In this document: positions 12,501-24,942 of the stretch, piece by piece
Position numbering within the stretch: position 1 is the stretch's first letter
Layout of the letters: each line of letters starts with the position of its first letter
NCBI GenBank assembly: GCA_023634235.1
Contig: JAMKCF010000153.1
Location: 62,001-126,000, forward strand
Length of the DNA stretch: 64,000 nucleotides
From: Pisaster brevispinus
Taxonomy: Eukaryota; Echinodermata; Asteroidea; Forcipulatida; Asteriidae
Direction: 5' to 3'
Program-made: the position numbers and the translations under genes
Notes under the pieces: generated by a model
Told to the model about the DNA's origin: nothing
Seen by the model: the letters and a program-made list of their open reading frames with translations, nothing else
The model's database searches: none

Positions 12501-15500
12501 GGGCTTTCGAATGGTGTACAACTTGTGAAAATCCAGTATTATTCTGAGGGTGATTTGACCGTCCTTACTTTGTCTTTGTTTCTTTGACAGCTCTGTGCAC
12601 AAAAATGCCATTAGGGATGCTTTTGAGGAGCGTTCGGAGTAGCCCCACCTGCTGGTCATTTCCGGTATGAAGCTTGCCCTCCGCGACCCTAACACTTTGA
12701 TTTTCGGAAGCAGGGATATCCAAGGCAGAGTCAGGTACAAATTTTGTCTCTCTAGCATTTCTAGTTCATGAGTTATTTCCAAGCTTAGCACAGAATTTAT
12801 TTCGGACCGTTTTGTGCCGGCTTTTTCTCACTGGCGATGACGTAGGCATGTTACACAGTGGAGTTTCGGGCAGCCCTACTTCCAGGACGCTGGCCTCGCC
12901 TACAAAATGGTGACCTTAACCAAACTCACGGAAGAGAGAGCCCTTGAGACGGGCTTTCGAATGGTGTACAACTTGTGAAAATCCAGTATTATTCTGAGGG
13001 TGATTTGACCGTCCTTACTTTGTCTTTGTTTCTTTGACAGCTCTGTGCACAAAAATGCCATTAGGGATGCTTTTGAGGAGCGTTCGGAGTAGCCCCACCT
13101 GCTGGTCATTTCCGGTATGAAGCTTGCCCTCCGCGACCCTAACACTTTGATTTTCGGAAGCAGGGATATCCAAGGCAGAGTCAGGTACAAATTTTGTCTC
13201 TCTAGCATTTCTAGTTCATGAGTTATTTCCAAGCTTAGCACAGAATTTATTTCGGACCGTTTTGTGCCGGCTTTTTTCTCACTGGCGATGACGTAGGCAT
13301 GTTACACAGTGGAGTTTCGGGCAGCCCTACTTCCAGGACGCTGGCCTCGCCTACAAAATGGTGACCTTAACCAAACTCACGGAAGAGAGAGCCCTTGAGA
13401 CGGGCTTTCGAATGGTGTACAACTTGTGAAAATCCAGTATTATTCTGAGGGTGATTTGACCGTCCTTACTTTGTCTTTGTTTCTTTGACAGCTCTGTGCA
13501 CAAAAATGCCATTAGGGATGCTTTTGAGGAGCGTTCGGAGAAGCCCCACCTGCTGGTCATTTCCGGTATGAAGCTTGCCCTCCGCGACCCTAACACTTTG
13601 ATTTTCGGAAGCAGGGATATCCAAGGCAGAGTCAGGTACAAATTTTGTCTCTCTAGCATTTCTAGTTCATGAGTTATTTCCAAGCTTAGCACAGAATTTA
13701 TTTCGGACCGTTTTGTGCCGGCTTTTTCTCACTGGCGATGACGTAGGCATGTTACACAGTGGAGTTTCGGGCAGCCCTACTTCCAGGACGCTGGCCTCGC
13801 CTACAAAATGGTGACCTTAACCAAACTCACGGAAGAGAGAGCCCTTGAGACGGGCTTTCGAATGGTGTACAACTTGTGAAAATCCAGTATTATTCTGAGG
13901 GTGATTTGACCGTCCTTACTTTGTCTTTGTTTCTTTGACAGCTCTGTGCACAAAAATGCCATTAGGGATGCTTTTGAGGAGCGTTCGGAGTAGCCCCACC
14001 TGCTGGTCATTTCCGGTATGAAGCTTGCCCTCCGCGACCCTAACACTTTGATTTTCGGAAGCAGGGATATCCAAGGCAGAGTCAGGTACAAATTTTGTCT
14101 CTCTAGCATTTCTAGTTCATGAGTTATTTCCAAGCTTAGCACAGAATTTATTTCGGACCGTTTTGTGCCGGCTTTTTCTCACTGGCGATGACGTAGGCAT
14201 GTTACACAGTGGAGTTTCGGGCAGCCCTACTTCCAGGACGCTGGCCTCGCCTACAAAATGGTGACCTTAACCAAACTCACGGAAGAGAGAGCCCTTGAGA
14301 CGGGCTTTTGAATGGTGTACAACTTGTGAAAATCCAGTATTATTCTGAGGGTGATTTGACCGTCCTTACTTTGTCTTTGTTTCTTTGACAGCTCTGTGCA
14401 CAAAAATGCCATTAGGGATGCTTTTGAGGAGCGTTCGGAGTAGCCCCACCTGCTGGTCATTTCCGGTATGAAGCTTGCCCTCCGCGACCCTAACACTTTG
14501 ATTTTCGGAAGCAGGGATATCCAAGGCAGAGTCAGGTACAAATTTTGTCTCTCTAGCATTTCTAGTTCATGAGTTATTTCCAAGCTTAGCACAGAATTTA
14601 TTTCGGACCGTTTTGTGCCGGCTTTTTCTCACTGGCGATGACGTAGGCATGTTACACAGTGGAGTTTCGGGCAGCCCTACTTCCAGGACGCTGGCCTCGC
14701 CTACAAAATGGTGACCTTAACCAAACTCACGGAAGAGAGAGCCCTTGAGACGGGCTTTCGAATGGTGTACAACTTGTGAAAATCCAGTATTATTCTGAGG
14801 GTGATTTGACCGTCCTTACTTTGTCTTTGTTTCTTTGACAGCTCTGTGCACAAAAATGCCATTAGGGATGCTTTTGAGGAGCGTTCGGAGTAGCCCCACC
14901 TGCTGGTCATTTCCGGTATGAAGCTTGCCCTCCGCGACCCTAACACTTTGATTTTCGGAAGCAGGGATATCCAAGGCAGAGTCAGGTACAAATTTTGTCT
15001 CTCTAGCATTTCTAGTTCATGAGTTATTTCCAAGCTTAGCACAGAATTTATTTCGGACCGTTTTGTGCCGGCTTTTTCTCACTGGCGATGACGTAGGCAT
15101 GTTACACAGTGGAGTTTCGGGCAGCCCTACTTCCAGGACGCTGGCCTCGCCTACAAAATGGTGACCTTAACCAAACTCACGGAAGAGAGAGCCCTTGAGA
15201 CGGGCTTTCGAATGGTGTACAACTTGTGAAAATCCAGTATTATTCTGAGGGTGATTTGACCGTCCTTACTTTGTCTTTGTTTCTTTGACAGCTCTGTGCA
15301 CAAAAATGCCATTAGGGATGCTTTTGAGGAGCGTTCGGAGTAGCCCCACCTGCTGGTCATTTCCGGTATGAAGCTTGCCCTCCGCGACCCTAACACTTTG
15401 ATTTTCGGAAGCAGGGATATCCAAGGCAGAGTCAGGTACAAATTTTGTCTCTCTAGCATTTCTAGTTCATGAGTTATTTCCAAGCTTAGCACAGAATTTA

Positions 15501-18500
15501 TTTCGGACCGTTTTGTGCCGGCTTTTTCTCACTGGCGATGACGTAGGCATGTTACACAGTGGAGTTTCGGGCAGCCCTACTTCCAGGACGCTGGCCTCGC
15601 CTACAAAATGGTGACCTTAACCAAACTCACGGAAGAGAGAGCCCTTGAGACGGGCTTTCGAATGGTGTACAACTTGTGAAAATCCAGTATTATTCTGAGG
15701 GTGATTTGACCGTCCTTACTTTGTCTTTGTTTCTTTGACAGCTCTGTGCACAAAAATGCCATTAGGGATGCTTTTGAGGAGCGTTCGGAGTAGCCCCACC
15801 TGCTGGTCATTTCCGGTATGAAGCTTGCCCTCCGCGACCCTAACACTTTGATTTTCGGAAGCAGGGATATCCAAGGCAGAGTCAGGTACAAATTTTGTCT
15901 CTCTAGCATTTCTAGTTCATGAGTTATTTCCAAGCTTAGCACAGAATTTATTTCGGACCGTTTTGTGCCGGCTTTTTCTCACTGGCGATGACGTAGGCAT
16001 GTTACACAGTGGAGTTTCGGGCAGCCCTACTTCCAGGACGCTGGCCTCGCCTACAAAATGGTGACCTTAACCAAACTCACGGAAGAGAGAGCCCTTGAGA
16101 CGGGCTTTCGAATGGTGTACAACTTGTGAAAATCCAGTATTATTCTGAGGGTGATTTGACCGTCCTTACTTTGTCTTTGTTTCTTTGACAGCTCTGTGCA
16201 CAAAAATGCCATTAGGGATGCTTTTGAGGAGCGTTCGGAGTAGCCCCACCTGCTGGTCATTTCCGGTATGAAGCTTGCCCTCCGCGACCCTAACACTTTG
16301 ATTTTCGGAAGCAGGGATATCCAAGGCAGAGTCAGGTACAAATTTTGTCTCTCTAGCATTTCTAGTTCATGAGTTATTTCCAAGCTTAGCACAGAATTTA
16401 TTTCGGACCGTTTTGTGCCGGCTTTTTCTCACTGGCGATGACGTAGGCATGTTACACAGTGGAGTTTCGGGCAGCCCTACTTCCAGGACGCTGGCCTCGC
16501 CTAGAAAATGGTGACCTTAACCAAACTCACGGAAGAGAGAGCCCTTGAGACGGGCTTTCGAATGGTGTACAACTTGTGAAAATCTAGTATTATTCTGAGG
16601 GTGATTTGACCGTCCTTACTTTGTCTTTGTTTCTTTGACAGCTCTGTGCACAAAAATGCCATTAGGGATGCTTTTGAGGAGCGTTCGGAGTAGCCCCACC
16701 TGCTGGTCATTTCCGGTATGAAGCTTGCCCTCCGCGACCCTAACACTTTGATTTTCGGAAGCAGGGATATCCAAGGCAGAGTCAGGTACAAATTTTGTCT
16801 CTCTAGCATTTCTAGTTCATGAGTTATTTCCAAGCTTAGCACAGAATTTATTTCGGACCGTTTTGTGCCGGCTTTTTCTCACTGGCGATGACGTAGGCAT
16901 GTTACACAGTGGAGTTTCGGGCAGCCCTACTTCCAGGACGCTGGCCTCGCCTACTAAATGGTGACCTTAACCAAACTCACGGAAGAGAGAGCCCTTGAGA
17001 CGAGCTTTCGAATGGTGTACAACTTGTGAAAATCCAGTATTATTCTGAGGGTGATTTGACCGTCCTTACTTTGTCTTTGTTTCTTTGACAGCTCTGTGCA
17101 CAAAAATGCCATTAGGGATGCTTTTGAGGAGCGTTCGGAGTAGCCCCACCTGCTGGTCATTTCCGGTATGAAGCTTGCCCTCCGCGACCCTAACACTTTG
17201 ATTTTCGGAAGCAGGGATATCCAAGGCAGAGTCAGGTACAAATTTTGTCTCTCTAGCATTTCTAGTTCATGAGTTATTTCCAAGCTTAGCACAGAATTTA
17301 TTTCGGACCGTTTTGTGCCGGCTTTTTCTCACTGGCGATGACGTAGGCATGTTACACAGTGGAGTTTCGGGCAGCCCTACTTCCAGGACGCTGGCCTCGC
17401 CTACAAAATGGTGACCTTAACCAAACTCACGGAAGAGAGAGCCCTTGAGACGGGCTTTCGAATGGTGTACAACTTGTGAAAATTCAGTATTATTCTGAGG
17501 GTGATTTGACCGTCCTTACTTTGTCTTTGTTTCTTTGACAGCTCTGTGCACAAAAATGCCATTAGGGATGCTTTTGAGGAGCGTTCGGAGTAGCCCCACC
17601 TGCTGGTCATTTCCGGTATGAAGCTTGCCCTCCGCGACCCTAACACTTTGATTTTCGGAAGCAGGGATATCCAAGGCAGAGTCAGGTACAAATTTTGTCT
17701 CTCTAGCATTTCTAGTTCATGAGTTATTTCCAAGCTTAGCACAGAATTTATTTCGGACCGTTTTGTGCCGGCTTTTTCTCACTGGCGATGACGTAGGCAT
17801 GTTACACAGTGGAGTTTCGGGCAGCCCTACTTCCAGGACGCTGGCCTCGCCTACTAAATGGTGACCTTAACCAAACTCACGGAAGAGAGAGCCCTTGAGA
17901 CGGGCTTTCGAATGGTGTACAACTTGTGAAAATCCAGTATTATTCTGAGGGTGATTTGACCGTCCTTACTTTGTCTTTGTTTCTTTGACAGCTCTGTGCA
18001 CAAAAATGCCATTAGGGATGCTTTTGAGGAGCGTTCGGAGTAGCCCCACCTGCTGGTCATTTCCGGTATGAAGCTTGCCCTCCGCGACCCTAACACTTTG
18101 ATTTTCGGAAGCAGGGATATCCAAGGCAGAGTCAGGTACAAATTTTGTCTCTCTAGCATTTCTAGTTCATGAGTTATTTCCAAGCTTAGCACAGAATTTA
18201 TTTCGGACCGTTTTGTGCCGGCTTTTTCTCACTGGCGATGACGTAGGCATGTTACACAGTGGAGTTTCGGGCAGCCCTACTTCCAGGACGCTGGCCTCGC
18301 CTAGAAAATGGTGACCTTAACCAAACTCACGGAAGAGAGAGCCCTTGAGACGGGCTTTCGAATGGTGTACAACTTGTGAAAATCCAGTATTATTCTGAGG
18401 GTGATTTGACCGTCCTTACTTTGTCTTTGTTTCTTTGACAGCTCTGTGCACAAAAATGCCATTAGGGATGCTTTTGAGGAGCGTTCGGAGTAGCCCCACC

Positions 18501-21500
18501 TGCTGGTCATTTCCGGTATGAAGCTTGCCCTCCGCGACCCTAACACTTTGATTTTCGGAAGCAGGGATATCCAAGGCAGAGTCAGGTACAAATTTTGTCT
18601 CTCTAGCATTTCTAGTTCATGAGTTATTTCCAAGATTAGCACAGAATTTATTTCGGACCGTTTTGTGCCGGCTTTTTCTCACTGGCGATGACGTAGGCAT
18701 GTTACACAGTGGAGTTTCGGGCAGCCCTACTTCCAGGACGCTGGCCTCGCCTACAAAATGGTGACCTTAACCAAACTCACGGAAGAGAGAGCCCTTGAGA
18801 CGAGCTTTCGAATGGTGTACAACTTGTGAAAATCCAGTATTATTCTGAGGGTGATTTGACCGTCCTTACTTTGTCTTTGTTTCTTTGACAGCTCTGTGCA
18901 CAAAAATGCCATTAGGGATGCTTTTGAGGAGCGTTCGGAGTAGCCCCACCTGCTGGTCATTTCCGGTATGAAGCTTGCCCTCCGCGACCCTAACACTTTG
19001 ATTTTCGGAAGCAGGGATATCCAAGGCAGAGTCAGTTACAAATTTTGTCTCTCTAGCATTTCTAGTTCATGAGTTATTTCCAAGCTTAGCACAGAATTTA
19101 TTTCGGACCGTTTTGTGCCGGCTTTTTCTCACTGGCGATGACGTAGGCATGTTACACAGTGGAGTTTCGGGCAGCCCTACTTCCAGGACGCTGGCCTCGC
19201 CTACAAAATGGTGACCTTAACCAAACTCACGGAAGAGAGAGCCCTTGAGACGGGCTTTCGAATGGTGTACAACTTGTGAAAATCCAGTATTATTCTGAGG
19301 GTGATTTGACCGTCCTTACTTTGTCTTTGTTTCTTTGACAGCTCTGTGCACAAAAATGCCATTAGGGATGCTTTTGAGGAGCGTTCGGAGTAGCCCCACC
19401 TGCTGGTCATTTCCGGTATGAAGCTTGCCCTCCGCGACCCTAACACTTTGATTTTCGGAAGCAGGGATATCCAAGGCAGAGTCAGGTACAAATTTTGTCT
19501 CTCTAGCATTTCTAGTTCATGAGTTATTTCCAAGCTTAGCACAGAATTTATTTCGGACCGTTTTGTGCCGGCTTTTTCTCACTGGCGATGACGTAGGCAT
19601 GTTACACAGTGGAGTTTCGGGCAGCCCTACTTCCAGGACGCTGGCCTCGCCTACAAAATGGTGACCTTAACCAAACTCACGGAAGAGAGAGCCCTTGAGA
19701 CGGGCTTTCGAATGGTGTACAACTTGTGAAAATCCAGTAATATTCTGAGGGTGATTTGACCGTCCTTACTTTGTCTTTGTTTCTTTGACAGCTCTGTGCA
19801 CAAAAATGCCATTAGGGATGCTTTTGAGGAGCGTTCGGAGTAGCCCCACCTGCTGGTCATTTCCGGTATGAAGCTTGCCCTCCGCGACCCTAACACTTTG
19901 ATTTTCGGAAGCAGGGATATCCAAGGCAGAGTCAGGTACAAATTTTGTCTCTCTAGCATTTCTAGTTCATGAGTTATTTCCAAGCTTAGCACAGAATTTA
20001 TTTCGGACCGTTTTGTGCCGGCTTTTTCTCACTGGCGATGACGTAGGCATGTTACACAGTGGAGTTTCGGGCAGCCCTACTTCCAGGACGCTGGCCTCGC
20101 CTACAAAATGGTGACCTTAACCAAACTCACGGAAGAGAGAGCCCTTGAGACGGGCTTTCGAATGGTGTACAACTTGTGAAAATCCAGTATTATTCTGAGG
20201 GTGATTTGACCGTCCTTACTTTGTCTTTGTTTCTTTGACAGCTCTGTGCACAAAAATGCCATTAGGGATGCTTTTGAGGAGCGTTCGGAGTAGCCCCACC
20301 TGCTGGTCATTTCCGGTATGAAGCTTGCCCTCCGCGACCCTAACACTTTGATTTTCGGAAGCAGGGATATCCAAGGCAGAGTCAGGTACAAATTTTGTCT
20401 CTCTAGCATTTCTAGTTCATGAGTTATTTCCAAGCTTAGCACAGAATTTATTTCGGACCGTTTTGTGCCGGCTTTTTCTCACTGGCGATGACGTAGGCAT
20501 GTTACACAGTGGAGTTTCGGGCAGCCCTACTTCCAGGACGCTGGCCTCGCCTACAAAATGGTGACCTTAACCAAACTCACGGAAGAGAGAGCCCTTGAGA
20601 CGGGCTTTCGAATGGTGTACAACTTGTGAAAATCCAGTATTATTCTGAGGGTGATTTGACCGTCCTTACTTTGTCTTTGTTTCTTTGACAGCTCTGTGCA
20701 CAAAAATGCCATTAGGGATGCTTTTGAGGAGCGTTCGGAGTAGCCCCACCTGCTGCTCATTTCCGGTATGAAGCTTGCCCTCCGCGACCCTAACACTTTG
20801 ATTTTCGGAAGCAGGGATATCCAAGGCAGAGTCAGGTACAAATTTTGTCTCTCTAGCATTTCTAGTTCATGAGTTATTTCCAAGCTTAGCACAGAATTTA
20901 TTTCGGACCGTTTTGTGCCGGCTTTTTCTCACTGGCGATGACGTAGGCATGTTACACAGTGGAGTTTCGGGCAGCCCTACTTCCAGGACGCTTGCCTCGC
21001 CTACAAAATGGTGACCTTAACCAAACTCACGGAAGAGAGAGCCCTTGAGACGGGCTTTCGAATGGTGTACAACTTGTGAAAATCCAGTATTATTCTGAGG
21101 GTGATTTGACCGTCCTTACTTTGTCTTTGTTTCTTTGACAGCTCTGTGCACAAAAATGCCATTAGGGATGCTTTTGAGGAGCGTTCGGAGTAGCCCCACC
21201 TGCTGCTCATTTCCGGTATGAAGCTTGCCCTCCGCGACCCTAACACTTTGATTTTCGGAAGCAGGGATATCCAAGGCAGAGTCAGGTACAAATTTTGTCT
21301 CTCTAGCATTTCTAGTTCATGAGTTATTTCCAAGCTTAGCACAGAATTTATTTCGGACCGTTTTGTGCCGGCTTTTTCTCACTGGCGATGACGTAGGCAT
21401 GTTACACAGTGGAGTTTCGGGCAGCCCTACTTCCAGGACGCTGGCCTCGCCTACAAAATGGTGACCTTAACCAAACTCACGGAAGAGAGAGCCCTTGAGA

Positions 21501-22800
21501 CGGGCTTTCGAATGGTGTACAACTTGTGAAAATCCAGTATTATTCTGAGGGTGATTTGACCGTCCTTACTTTGTCTTTGTTTCTTTGACAGCTCTGTGCA
21601 CAAAAATGCCATTAGGGATGCTTTTGAGGAGCGTTCGGAGTAGCCCCACCTGCTGGTCATTTCCGGTATGAAGCTTGCCCTCCGCGACCCTAACACTTTG
21701 ATTTTCGGAAGCAGGGATATCCAAAGCAGAGTCAGGTACAAATTTTGTCTCTCTAGCATTTCTAGTTCATGAGTTATTTCCAAGCTTAGCACAGAATTTA
21801 TTTCGGACCGTTTTGTGCCGGCTTTTTCTCACTGGCGATGACGTAGGCATGTTACACAGTGGAGTTTCGGGCAGCCCTACTTCCAGGACGCTGGCCTCGC
21901 CTACAAAATGGTGACCTTAACCAAACTCACGGAAGAGAGAGCCCTTGAGACGGGCTTTCGAATGGTGTACAACTTGTGAAAATCCAGTAATATTCTGAGG
22001 GTGATTTGACCGTCCTTACTTTGTCTTTGTTTCTTTGACAGCTCTGTGCACAAAAATGCCATTAGGGATGCTTTTGAGGAGCGTTCGGAGTAGCCCCACC
22101 TGCTGGTCATTTCCGGTATGAAGCTTGCCCTCCGCGACCCTAACACTTTGATTTTCGGAAGCAGGGATATCCAAGGCAGAGTCAGGTACAAATTTTGTCT
22201 CTCTAGCATTTCTAGTTCATGAGTTATTTCCAAGCTTAGCACAGAATTTATTTCGGACCGTTTTGTGCCGGCTTTTTCTCACTGGCGATGACGTAGGCAT
22301 GTTACACAGTGGAGTTTCGGGCAGCCCTACTTCCAGGACGCTGGCCTCGCCTACAAAATGGTGACCTTAACCAAACTCACGGAAGAGAGAGCCCTTGAGA
22401 CGGGCTTTCGAATGGTGTACAACTTGTGAAAATCCAGTATTATTCTGAGGGTGATTTGACCGTCCTTACTTTGTCTTTGTTTCTTTGACAGCTCTGTGCA
22501 CAAAAATGCCATTAGGGATGCTTTTGAGGAGCGTTCGGAGTAGCCCCACCTGCTGGTCATTTCCGGTATGAAGCTTGCCCTCCGCGACCCTAACACTTTG
22601 ATTTTCGGAAGCAGGGATATCCAAGGCAGAGTCAGGTACAAATTTTGTCTCTCTAGCATTTCTAGTTCATGAGTTATTTCCAAGCTTAGCACAGAATTTA
22701 TTTCGGACCGTTTTGTGCCGGCTTTTTCTCACTGGCGATGACGTAGGCATGTTACACAGTGGAGTTTCGGGCAGCCCTACTTCCAGGACGCTGGCCTCGC

Positions 22801-24942
22801 CTACAAAATAGTGACCTTAACCAAACTCACGGAAGAGAGAGCCCTTGAGACGGGCTTTCGAATGGTGTACAACTTGTGAAAATCCAGTATTATTCTGAGG
22901 GTGATTTGACCGTCCTTACTTTGTCTTTGTTTCTTTGACAGCTCTGTGCACAAAAATGCCATTAGGGATGCTTTTGAGGAGTGTTCGGAGTAGCCCCACC
23001 TGCTGGTCATTTCCGGTATGAAGCTTGCCCTCCGCGACCCTAACACTTTGATTTTCGGAAGCAGGGATATCCAAGGCAGAGTCAGGTACAAATTTTGTCT
23101 CTCTAGCATTTCTAGTTCATGAGTTATTTCCAAGCTTAGCACAGAATTTATTTCGGACCGTTTTGTGCCGGCTTTTTCTCACTGGCGATGACGTAGGCAT
23201 GTTACACAGTGGAGTTTCGGGCAGCCCTACTTCCAGGACGCTGGCCTCGCCTACAAAATGGTGACCTTAACCAAACTCACGGAAGAGAGAGCCCTTGAGA
23301 CGGGCTTTCGAATGGTGTACAACTTGTGAAAATCCAGTATTATTCTGAGGGTGATTTGACCGTCCTTACTTTGTCTTTGTTTCTTTGACAGCTCTGTGCA
23401 CAAAAATGCCATTAGGGATGCTTTTGAGGAGCGTTCGGAGTAGCCCCACCTGCTGGTCATTTCCGGTATGAAGCTTGCCCTCCGCGACCCTAACACTTTG
23501 ATTTTTGGAAGCAGGGATATCCAAGGCAGAGTCAGGTACAAATTTTGTCTCTCTAGCATTTCTAGTTCATGAGTTATTTCCAAGCTTAGCACAGAATTTA
23601 TTTCGGAACGTTTTGTGCCGGCTTTTTCTCACTGGCGATGACGTAGGCATGTTACACAGTGGAGTTTCGGGCAGCCCTACTTCCAGGACGCTGGCCTCGC
23701 CTACAAAATGGTGACCTTAACCAAACTCACGGAAGAGAGAGCCCTTGAGACGGGCTTTCGAATGGTGTACAACTTGTGAAAATCCAGTATTATTCTGAGG
23801 GTGATTTGACCGTCCTTACTTTGTCTTTGTTTCTTTGACAGCTCTGTGCACAAAAATGCCATTAGGGATGCTTTTGAGGAGTGTTCGGAGTAGCCCCACC
23901 TGCTGGTCATTTCCGGTATGAAGCTTGCCCTCCGCGACCCTAACACTTTGATTTTCGGAAGCAGGGATATCCAAGGCAGAGTCAGGTACAAATTTTGTCT
24001 CTCTAGCATTTCTAGTTCATGAGTTATTTCCAAGCTTAGCACAGAATTTATTTCGGACCGTTTTGTGCCGGCTTTTTCTCACTGGCGATGACGTAGGCAT
24101 GTTACACAGTGGAGTTTCGGGCAGCCCTACTTCCAGGACGCTGGCCTCGCCTACAAAATGGTGACCTTAACCAAACTCACGGAAGAGAGAGCCCTTGAGA
24201 CGGGCTTTCGAATGGTGTACAACTTGTGAAAATCCAGTATTATTCTGAGGGTGATTTGACCGTCCTTACTTTGTCTTTGTTTCTTTGACAGCTCTGTGCA
24301 CAAAAATGCCATTAGGGATGCTTTTGAGGAGCGTTCGGAGTAGCCCCACCTGCTGGTCATTTCCGGTATGAAGCTTGCCCTCCGCGACCCTAACACTTTG
24401 ATTTTTGGAAGCAGGGATATCCAAGGCAGAGTCAGGTACAAATTTTGTCTCTCTAGCATTTCTAGTTCATGAGTTATTTCCAAGCTTAGCACAGAATTTA
24501 TTTCGGAACGTTTTGTGCCGGCTTTTTCTCACTGGCGATGACGTAGGCATGTTACACAGTGGAGTTTCGGGCAGCCCTACTTCCAGGACGCTGGCCTCGC
24601 CTACAAAATGGTGACCTTAACCAAACTCACGGAAGAGAGAGCCCTTGAGACGGGCTTTCGAATGGTGTACAACTTGTGAAAATCCAGTATTATTCTGAGG
24701 GTGATTTGACCGTCCTTACTTTGTCTTTGTTTCTTTGACAGCTCTGTGCACAAAAATGCCATTAGGGATGCTTTTGAGGAGCGTTCGGAGTAGCCCCACC
24801 TGCTGGTCATTTCCGGTATGAAGCTTGCCCTCCGCGACCCTAACACTTTGATTTTCGGAAGCAGGGATATCCAAGGCAGAGTCAGGTACAAATTTTGTCT
24901 CTCTAGCATTTCTAGTTCATGAGTTATTTCCAAGCTTAGCAC
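22801..24942 (+). repeat. Dimeric (900-bp) higher-order segment of the satellite
   Basis: Diagnostic variants alternate between neighbouring units. GTGTTCGG (for GCGTTCGG) occurs at about 22981 and 23881. ATTTTTGGAA (for ATTTTCGGAA) occurs at about 23502 and 24402, accompanied by GGAACG instead of GGACCG. This is an AB-AB pattern with a 900-bp period, so a two-unit block was duplicated as a whole. Confidence 0.8.
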
